From Pseudoselenomonas ruminantium (GTDB lineage Bacteria; Bacillota; Negativicutes; Selenomonadales; Selenomonadaceae), in assembly GCA_002373045.1 (NCBI GenBank), contig DFHU01000003.1, forward strand, positions 88,808 to 101,022: a stretch of 12,215 nt of DNA. The letters are read 5' to 3'. Positions 6,510 through 12,215 of this stretch are shown here, one piece after another; position 1 is the first letter of the stretch, and the number at the start of each line of letters is the position of its first letter. A model generated the notes under the pieces. That model ran no database searches. It was not told the origin of the DNA and worked only from the letters and a program-made list of their open reading frames with translations. The position numbers and the translations under genes were made by a program.

Positions 6510-7279
6510 AGATAGGTGCCAGTGATTACGATGGAACGTTGTTCCGAAAGGGAACCATTGCTGTTGAAGACGTGAAGGGAATAAAGCGCTGGCGGGCGGC
6601 TGGCAATAAATTTGGCGTGGTCAGCGGACGGGACTATGGCATGCTGATGCCGCAGCTTAATCACTACGGCATTGAATCGGATTATGCCGTCTGCAATAAC
6701 GGCGGCATAATCTTTCGCGCTGACGGCACACCGCTGTGGCAGGGCAGTATTCCCTTGAAAATATTGACGGAAATCGTGCGGGAACCCTCCGTGCGCCGTT
6801 CCTTCCACTTTGCGTTTTCCGCCGTGGACAAGACTTATCTTTACCATGAGCGGGAAGGTTCATGGATTATGCGGGAGGCTCTGGAATGGGATTTTCCGAT
6901 AGTCAAGATAGAGGAAAAGGACATTATGGCTCTGCCGCAGATTCATCAGTTCTGTCTGGGCTATCATGAAGCCGGTGAAGCAGACGAAACCAGCGCCATT
7001 ATCAACGAAAAGTATGGTATGTTTGTTCATGCCTATCCCAATGGCTGCAGCGTGGATATTACGCCCGCGGGAGTAAGCAAGAGTCAGGGCATAAAAAAGC
7101 TGCTGGAGCTTATGGAATGGCAGGAGGCCGAGGTCTGCGCTATTGGTGACGAAAGCAATGATTTGCCCATGCTCGAAGCCTTTGCAGGCTTTACCGTGAA
7201 TACAGCCAGGGAGGTCATTAAAAAGCGGGCGCGGGCAGTGTATGCTTCTGTGGGGGAGATGCTCGTGGAAAATTTGTAA
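6506..7279 (+). CDS. HAD-superfamily Cof-type phosphatase
   Basis: The 257-residue cytoplasmic protein is a HAD hydrolase of the Cof/IIB class, which mostly removes phosphate from sugar phosphates and similar metabolites. Motif I is DYDGTL (nucleophile Asp7, acid/base Asp9). Motif II is VVSGRD (Ser40). Motif III is the lysine at 192 (GVSKSQGI). Motif IV is GDESNDLPML (Asp215, Asp219, metal binding). The cap region lies between motifs II and III. The ATG overlaps the glucosidase stop as ATGA, with AGGTGA 6 bases upstream, so the two are probably translated together. This coupling suggests the substrate is a sugar phosphate made by the PTS, for example maltose 6'-phosphate or a trapped glucoside phosphate; this is inference, since Cof proteins are often promiscuous. 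Confidence 0.88.
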   Translation: MKIGASDYDGTLFRKGTIAVEDVKGIKRWRAAGNKFGVVSGRDYGMLMPQLNHYGIESDYAVCNNGGIIFRADGTPLWQGSIPLKILTEIVREPSVRRSFHFAFSAVDKTYLYHEREGSWIMREALEWDFPIVKIEEKDIMALPQIHQFCLGYHEAGEADETSAIINEKYGMFVHAYPNGCSVDITPAGVSKSQGIKKLLELMEWQEAEVCAIGDESNDLPMLEAFAGFTVNTAREVIKKRARAVYASVGEMLVENL

Positions 7280-7296
7280 AAAGCGGACAAGTGAAT

Positions 7297-7322
7297 AAGG
7301 CTTCTCTTTGCAGAGGGGCTTT
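7297..7322 (+). terminator. Weak hairpin after the HAD gene, possible partial terminator
   Basis: An 11-bp stem with three G-T wobbles (7297-7307 with 7312-7322) encloses TTGC. It is followed by only TTT and then AT-rich mixed sequence, so termination would be inefficient. It may reduce rather than end transcription into the porin gene. Confidence 0.4.
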
Positions 7323-7339
7323 ATACATACATATCAATA

Positions 7340-7345
7340 TATAAT
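7340..7345 (+). promoter_or_regulatory. Candidate -10 box of the porin-amylase unit
   Basis: A perfect TATAAT lies in a very AT-rich stretch (7320-7360), 35 bases before the porin ATG. No convincing -35 box sits 16-18 bases upstream (GGCTTT is the nearest). The several overlapping TATA-like strings make the exact position uncertain. Confidence 0.45.
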
Positions 7346-7363
7346 TATATATTAATATTAGAG

Positions 7364-7371
7364 AAAGGGAG
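7364..7371 (+). promoter_or_regulatory. Ribosome binding site deciding the porin start
   Basis: AAAGGGAG ends 8 bases before the ATG at 7380. The in-frame TTG at 7374 is only 2 bases away and the ATG at 7386 is 14 away, so 7380 is the best start. Confidence 0.75.
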
Positions 7372-7379
7372 CTTTGGTT

Positions 7380-8900
7380 ATGAGAATGAGCAAAAAAGTT
7401 GCCGCAATCCTGACATGCTTAACTGTGGGGGCTGTGGGGCAGGCTTACGCTGCTGATGCGGACAGTTTCACGGATGTACCCAAGGATCACTGGAGTTATG
7501 AAGCACTGGATTACCTTGCCCGGGAAGGAATTATTGAGGGCATGGGCAATGACACCTTTCAGGGTGGCCGGGCGATGAGCCGCTATGAAATGGCGGCAAT
7601 CGTAGCAAAGGCCATGCAGAAGGGCGGCGGTAATTTTGGGGACAAAGCTGTGCTGGACAAACTTTCGGCAGAGTATGCTGGCGAACTTGACACGCTGAAA
7701 AAGCGCGTAGATGCTCATGATAAGGATATCAAAGAATTGAAGGAAAAAGCTGACCGGTTTCAGCTGCATGGCCTGGCCAGAGTGCAGATGGGCAATGATA
7801 ACGGCCTGAAAAATGATGGCTATGGTGGAGACTACAACAATCGTTTCTATATGGACTTAGAGGGCTCATTAAAGGTCAACCCTTATATGACCGCTCGTTT
7901 TACCGTGGAGAAAAATGCCCGCTTCCGTGACCGTGAATATCTGACTACGCAGGTCGTCAAGACCAAGGATGGACAGGCTTATACCGTTAATCGTGCGGTT
8001 TCCGGTGAAGACCGGGATAATGTCAATAACGATGCCAACCATAATGGTTCTATTTCCAATATCTGGGTGGAGCTGGCTTTGGGAAAGAATCATGACTGGT
8101 ATACCAATATCGGGCGCAAGTGGAATGGTATTGGCATGCAGAACCTGCTCCTTGGCGGGCAGGTGGATGGTATTGCCACTTATCATGCTATTCCGAAAGG
8201 ACATGGCTGGTGGTTCAGTGCGCAGTATTTCAAGCCCGCTGCTGATTGGAGTCAGACCGTAGAGACCGTAGAAAAAAATAAGGCGGGCGTTTATGAAGTA
8301 ACCGATACCAAACATTACACCAATCGGGCGCCGATTTCTGCGGTACTGGACTTTTGGGGACCTCTTGGTAAGTACGTGGATGCCAATGTAGCATATGCAC
8401 GGGTTATTCAACATAATCTGGATGAAAATGATACCAACAGCGGTTTCTATTCAGGGGCTAAAAATTTCTACGGTATTGATTTGAAAGTAAAACCGGTTAA
8501 GGACTTAGCGATTACCGGCTCGTTTGTAAAATCAGACGCCGATGTGAATAAGCCCTATAATAACTGGGCGCAAAAGGGGCATGCCAACAGGGATTTGGCA
8601 GTAAAGATTGAATACAAGGGGACGGATATAAACAAGCCCGGCAGTTACGGACTTTATGCTAAATGGGTGGATTTGGGCTGTTTGGCAGATTTGGGACATG
8701 ATGATGAGTGGGCAACCAGAGAGCCAACGGGAATTAATGGTGTACGCGGCTGGTATTATGGTTTCAAAGTTGTTCCCTGGAAGAATGTGGAATGGGAAAC
8801 CATGTATGCAAATCTTACCGAGAACACCAACAACAGCTGGGCTGGGGCAACCACGCATAATCGTCGCATTCTCCGCAGCTGGCTTGACTTCCATTTCTAA
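7380..8900 (+). CDS. SLH-domain outer-membrane porin (OmpM-like)
   Basis: The 506-residue protein has a signal peptide cleaved after AYA (residue 24). One SLH domain spans about 29-78 (FTDVPKDHWSYEALDYLARE, then GRAMSRYEMAAIV). A short charged coiled-coil follows at about 90-125 (LDTLKKRVDAHDKDIKELKE). From about 128 to the end, the sequence alternates in the manner of a beta-barrel (FQLHGLARVQMG onwards), ending with the aromatic signature SWLDFHF, whose terminal Phe is typical of BAM-inserted proteins. In Selenomonas and Veillonella such SLH domains bind polyamine-modified peptidoglycan and tether the outer membrane to the wall. Its stop is 26 bases before the secreted amylase gene, so the two are probably co-transcribed; this suggests a role in passing maltodextrins, but no sugar-selectivity motif can be read. 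A general porin is the alternative. Confidence 0.9.
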   Translation: MRMSKKVAAILTCLTVGAVGQAYAADADSFTDVPKDHWSYEALDYLAREGIIEGMGNDTFQGGRAMSRYEMAAIVAKAMQKGGGNFGDKAVLDKLSAEYAGELDTLKKRVDAHDKDIKELKEKADRFQLHGLARVQMGNDNGLKNDGYGGDYNNRFYMDLEGSLKVNPYMTARFTVEKNARFRDREYLTTQVVKTKDGQAYTVNRAVSGEDRDNVNNDANHNGSISNIWVELALGKNHDWYTNIGRKWNGIGMQNLLLGGQVDGIATYHAIPKGHGWWFSAQYFKPAADWSQTVETVEKNKAGVYEVTDTKHYTNRAPISAVLDFWGPLGKYVDANVAYARVIQHNLDENDTNSGFYSGAKNFYGIDLKVKPVKDLAITGSFVKSDADVNKPYNNWAQKGHANRDLAVKIEYKGTDINKPGSYGLYAKWVDLGCLADLGHDDEWATREPTGINGVRGWYYGFKVVPWKNVEWETMYANLTENTNNSWAGATTHNRRILRSWLDFHF

Positions 8901-8911
8901 TCGCTTGTTTG

Positions 8912-8918
8912 AGAGGAG
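8912..8918 (+). promoter_or_regulatory. Ribosome binding site deciding the amylase start
   Basis: AGAGGAG lies 8 bases before the ATG at 8927. An in-frame TTG at 8909 lies just before this site and cannot use it, so 8927 is chosen; the signal peptide also fits this start. Confidence 0.8.
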
Positions 8919-8926
8919 CTACATTG

Positions 8927-11900
8927 ATGAGTCGTAAACAATATTTGCGCCGGGCGATTGGCATATCGCTGGCGTTAGGATTCTTGGCAACACCAGTGGT
9001 TATGCCGGTGGACTGTGCCTTCTCTTTGAACAGCGTGTCCGTAGCTGAGGCTGCGGCGGTTAGTGCTGCTGACGTTGTATTGGTGGGTACTGTGCAGAGC
9101 AAGCTGGGAGCTGGCACGGACTGGGCTCCAGCTGATGGTGCCACTATTATGCAGCCTATAGGCAATGGCAAATATCAGTTCAAAGGGAAATTGCCTAAGG
9201 GAATTTATGAGTTCAAGATTGCCATAGGCGGCAGCTGGAATGAGAATTATGGTGCGGGCGGTAGTCGGGATGGCAATAATATGAGCCTGAAACTGAAGGA
9301 GGAAAAAGAAGTAACCTTTACTTATGACAGTCTGAGTCATGAAACAACGGTCACCTATGAGGGCATGGAGATGGATTTGGCGGCAGCAAAAAAGGCAGAG
9401 GCAGCCGAAGGCCGGCTTATTATTCTGACCGGCACGGTGCAGATGAAAGCCGGTGCGCAGAAAGACTGGGACCCCGGAGATATGGCTACCCGCATGAAGC
9501 CTTTGGGGCATGACTTCTATAGCCTGACTGTGGATTTGCCGGCGGGAACTTATTACTATAAGATTGCCATTGGTGGCAGTTGGGCAGAAAATTATGGTTT
9601 GGGCGGTCATTTTGATGGAGCTAATGTACAGCTGACTCTGCCCAAGGCGCAGAAGGTTACGTTCTACTATAATGATAAGACCCATGCCATAGCTGACAGT
9701 ACGAGCTATAAGATGCTCGATGATGCCGGCCTGCCTAAAATCAGCGGGAGTTTTGGACAGCTGCAAGATAATGCCATGCGGGATTTACAATTGGCGGAGT
9801 TTTATCAGCAGACCATGGATTTAAAGGCCGGCACCTATGATGTAAAAGTTCAGCAGAAGGGGAAGAAGCCGCTGGCACAGAAGGTGGAGGTCAAAAAAGA
9901 CGGCCCGGTGACATTTTACTACGACAGCAAGGAAAACCGTTTGATTGCGGATGATGGGCGGATTTCGGAAAAAACGGTTATACATGACACATGGAGCAAG
10001 TCCTACCGTGTACCCTTTGAAGCGGTCAAAACCGGTACGCCTGTGACTCTGCGTCTGGCTGTAGGAAAAGATGAGGTATCCAAGGTAAAGGCAGTGCTGT
10101 ATAAGGCAAAGATTACAGCCAGCGGCGGTGATGAATACAATCCGGATTTTGCCGCTGGCAGCAAGACCGAATATCCGCTGACATTGAAGGAAAGCCGTGA
10201 TGGCCGCGATTATTGGGAAGTTACCTTGCATCCACAGGAACATGGCATTTATGGCTATAAATTCGTCCTGGATGACACCAAAGAATATGGTGATGATGAC
10301 AAGCCGGGCCATACGGGGGCTTTGAAACTCCGTGGTGCAAAGCCTTTCCAGCTGACCGTTTATCGCGCAGATTTTCATACGCCGGATTGGGCCAAGGAAG
10401 CTGTGACGTATCAGATTTTCCCGGACCGGTTCTTTAATGGAGATCCATCTAATGATAATGCCCGCAGTACGGCCAGAGGCAATCAGCCCATCCAGCATCG
10501 TGCATGGAAGGATTTGCCGGCCAATGCCAGCAAGTCACCGCAGGCAGATGGAGACAACTGGGAATGTAATGATTTCTTCGGCGGGGATATCGCCGGCATC
10601 ACGCAGAAGCTGGATTATCTGCAGAAACTGGGTATTACGGCAATCTATGTCAATCCGTTGTCGGCTGCCTGCTCGAATCACCGCTATGATGCCGTAGACT
10701 ATGGCAATATCGATCCCATCTTAGGGAAATTGTCGGAATTAAATGTTTTGGCGGCTGAAATGCAGAAACGCGGTATGCATTTGATTATGGATGGCGTGTT
10801 CAATCATGTGGGAGATGACAGCATCTATTTTGACCGTTATAGCAAGTACAAGACGGTTGGCGCTTATGAATATTGGTCACGCATCTATGATTTGATGAAT
10901 GATAAGCATATGAAGCTTGAGGCGGCTAAGGCTGAGGCAAAGAAACAGCTGGAAGCCGAAGGACAAGTATTCTCGCCCTGGCATTGGGAAAACTGGTTTG
11001 AAATCCGTAATGAAAAGACGAAGGACAGCATGGGGGCGAAGTATGCCTATCATGATTGGCAGGGCTTTGACAGCCTGACGCCATTCCGTGATGCGGATTA
11101 TCCCGGCAGTGAAGCCGGGACACAGGTATCCGATTTGGGTGATTATCTGCTGCGGGGACGTAACGGGCAGAAGGGTGTCATCATGAAGTGGTTTGATGAT
11201 GGTTTATCCGGCTGGCGTCTTGATGTGGCCAAGGAAGTCCCACCAGGATTCTGGGCCAATGTGCGCAAGGACGTAAAATCCATTCGCACCAAAGCAGGTG
11301 AAGAACCTCTGCTTTTAGGCGAAATCTGGCAGGATGGTTCTCAGTTCCTGACGGGGGATCAGTTTGACTCGGTGATGAACTATAAGCTTTCCTTTGCTGT
11401 TGGGGATTTGTTCCTGAATCAGGGCAAGGCAGAAGCTTGTGATGATGAGCTGACGGTATTGCGTCAGAATTATCCGAAGGAAGCGCTCTATAATCTCATG
11501 AATATCGTTGATTCTCATGATACTGTCCGTGCAATTTATAAATTCGGCGGCGGTCAGGAGAATGTGGCGCAGGCGACCAGACAGGACTTTAATTACCGTT
11601 TGGGAAAAGCTCGCTTGAAATTGGCGGCCATGTTCCTGATGGGGTATCCCGGCATGCCCACCATTTATTATGGAGATGAAGCCGGTGTCTATGGCAGTGC
11701 AGATCCGGATTGTCGCCGCACTTACCCTTGGGGGCGGGAGGACAAGGACCTGGTGGAATTCTATCGGCAGGTTATTGCTGTGCGGCAGCAGCATAAGCAG
11801 CTTTTCGCTCATGGTGATGTAGAGACGCTGCTGGCAAAAGGTGATGTTTATGCTTTTGCCAGGACCAATGATAAAGGTGAAGCTGCGGTGATTGTTTTAA

Positions 11901-12055
11901 ATCGTGGCAAAGACACGGACGTGGAACTGCCGGCAGCCTTCGCCGCTGATGGGACTGTGCTTACAGACCAGCTTACAGGTCAGGCGGCAATGGTGTCCGA
12001 GGGGCGTATTAAGCTTCATTTGAACCCTAACCAGGGGTTAATGCTGGTAAAATAA
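8927..12055 (+). CDS. Secreted GH13 amylase/pullulanase with tandem starch-binding modules
   Basis: The 1042-residue exported enzyme cuts alpha-glucans. A long signal peptide covers about 1-47 (hydrophobic AIGISLALGFLATPVVM, cleavage near VAEAAAVSA); no lipobox is seen. Two X25-like starch-binding modules follow at about 49-145 and 163-258, both with the VQxKxGAxxDWxPxD opening and a KIAIGGSW core. A shorter related copy lies at about 275-341. A CBM34-like beta domain spans about 345-480. The GH13 barrel starts near 490 (VTYQIFPDRFFNGD). Catalytic regions are DGVFNH (Asp622, His627), GWRLDVAKE (nucleophile Asp766), GEIW (acid/base Glu799) and VDSHDT (Asp865). An extra helical stretch at about 650-700 (KLEAAKAEAKKQLEAEG) lies in domain B. 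A C-terminal beta domain occupies about 965-1042. The layout resembles neopullulanase or the amylase part of amylopullulanase; alpha-1,4 versus alpha-1,6 preference is not resolved. It could act in the periplasm or outside. Confidence 0.93.
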   Translation: MSRKQYLRRAIGISLALGFLATPVVMPVDCAFSLNSVSVAEAAAVSAADVVLVGTVQSKLGAGTDWAPADGATIMQPIGNGKYQFKGKLPKGIYEFKIAIGGSWNENYGAGGSRDGNNMSLKLKEEKEVTFTYDSLSHETTVTYEGMEMDLAAAKKAEAAEGRLIILTGTVQMKAGAQKDWDPGDMATRMKPLGHDFYSLTVDLPAGTYYYKIAIGGSWAENYGLGGHFDGANVQLTLPKAQKVTFYYNDKTHAIADSTSYKMLDDAGLPKISGSFGQLQDNAMRDLQLAEFYQQTMDLKAGTYDVKVQQKGKKPLAQKVEVKKDGPVTFYYDSKENRLIADDGRISEKTVIHDTWSKSYRVPFEAVKTGTPVTLRLAVGKDEVSKVKAVLYKAKITASGGDEYNPDFAAGSKTEYPLTLKESRDGRDYWEVTLHPQEHGIYGYKFVLDDTKEYGDDDKPGHTGALKLRGAKPFQLTVYRADFHTPDWAKEAVTYQIFPDRFFNGDPSNDNARSTARGNQPIQHRAWKDLPANASKSPQADGDNWECNDFFGGDIAGITQKLDYLQKLGITAIYVNPLSAACSNHRYDAVDYGNIDPILGKLSELNVLAAEMQKRGMHLIMDGVFNHVGDDSIYFDRYSKYKTVGAYEYWSRIYDLMNDKHMKLEAAKAEAKKQLEAEGQVFSPWHWENWFEIRNEKTKDSMGAKYAYHDWQGFDSLTPFRDADYPGSEAGTQVSDLGDYLLRGRNGQKGVIMKWFDDGLSGWRLDVAKEVPPGFWANVRKDVKSIRTKAGEEPLLLGEIWQDGSQFLTGDQFDSVMNYKLSFAVGDLFLNQGKAEACDDELTVLRQNYPKEALYNLMNIVDSHDTVRAIYKFGGGQENVAQATRQDFNYRLGKARLKLAAMFLMGYPGMPTIYYGDEAGVYGSADPDCRRTYPWGREDKDLVEFYRQVIAVRQQHKQLFAHGDVETLLAKGDVYAFARTNDKGEAAVIVLNRGKDTDVELPAAFAADGTVLTDQLTGQAAMVSEGRIKLHLNPNQGLMLVK

Positions 12056-12076
12056 ATAATCCCTTTACATCCCCTT

Positions 12077-12111
12077 ACTGAGACTATGTTTATGCATAGT
12101 CTCAGTTTTTT
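12077..12111 (+). terminator. Rho-independent terminator of the porin-amylase unit
   Basis: A perfect 12-bp stem (12077-12088 with 12095-12106, ACTGAGACTATG/CATAGTCTCAGT) encloses a 6-base loop and is followed by a T-run ending at 12111. It lies 21 bases after the amylase stop codon and closes the whole alpha-glucan region. Confidence 0.9.
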
Positions 12112-12145
12112 CTATATTTTGCAGGAAATTTCTGTATTCGGGGCG

Positions 12146-12172
12146 TATAACTACAATGAAAAGTGTCACTTT
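12146..12172 (+). promoter_or_regulatory. Candidate promoter/operator of the gene cut by the window edge
   Basis: TATAAC (12146-12151) and TACAAT (12152-12157) are possible -10 boxes, but neither has a good -35 box. Just after them is the perfect dyad AAAGTG-T-CACTTT (12160-12172), placed where a repressor would block transcription start. Only the symmetry is seen; the binding protein is unknown. Confidence 0.35.
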
Positions 12173-12195
12173 GCACAGGGAAGGGAGTGTCTAGC

Positions 12196-12215
12196 GTGAA
12201 AAATTCCCAATATGG
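12196..12215 (+). CDS. Start of an unidentified gene, truncated by the window end
   Basis: A GTG codon at 12196 is preceded at 8 bases by AAGGGAG (12181-12187), a strong ribosome binding site. Only MKNSQY and part of a seventh codon are visible, so nothing can be said of the product. A terminator lies before it, so it is a separate transcription unit from the amylase. Confidence 0.55.

Noticed and set aside
7322..7360. AT-rich stretch before the porin as a replication origin or insertion-element remnant
   Set aside because: It is short, has no iterons or terminal repeats, and is adequately explained as a promoter region.
8975..9766. Minus-strand open frame of 263 codons within the amylase gene
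   Set aside because: It is antisense to the signal peptide and starch-binding modules, with no domain or start signal of its own.

Overview
The window looks like chromosomal DNA from a diderm Firmicute of the class Negativicutes, most likely a Selenomonas-type member. The main clue is a gene for an outer-membrane porin with one SLH domain after its signal peptide, an architecture typical of that lineage. It sits beside Gram-positive-style features: strong Shine-Dalgarno sequences, sigma-A-type promoters, an RpiR regulator and a fused PTS permease. This assignment is inference from gene content, not from a phylogenetic marker.

Layout. (1) 1-1010: a cluster of inverted repeats, a good sigma-A promoter, and a single-gene unit for a periplasmic or outer-membrane polysaccharide export protein (Poly_export plus SLBB), closed by a terminator. 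(2) 995-1570, minus strand: a small sigma-70-family factor of unassigned regulon, convergent with the exporter; its stop codon lies in the loop of the shared terminator. (3) 1719-2489: an RpiR/SIS-domain regulator, divergent from the sigma factor and closed by its own terminator. (4) 2654-7279: a probable three-gene operon with an alpha-glucoside PTS permease fused as EIIC-EIIB-EIIA, a cytoplasmic GH13 alpha-glucosidase, and a HAD (Cof-type) phosphatase whose start overlaps the glucosidase stop by ATGA. (5) 7380-12055: an SLH porin followed after 26 bases by a secreted multidomain GH13 amylase/pullulanase with tandem X25-like starch-binding modules, closed by a strong terminator. (6) 12112-12215: an upstream region and the first codons of another plus-strand gene, cut by the window edge.

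Regions 3-5 read together as an alpha-glucan utilisation locus. The secreted enzyme would cut starch, glycogen or pullulan; the porin would admit oligosaccharides through the outer membrane; the PTS would import and phosphorylate a maltose-type disaccharide; and the glucosidase and HAD phosphatase would process it in the cytoplasm, with the RpiR protein sensing a sugar phosphate. The family assignments are well supported by motifs. The exact sugar and the order of dephosphorylation and hydrolysis are inference. No gene-free stretch exceeds 300 bases. I see no RNA genes, mobile elements or CRISPR array.
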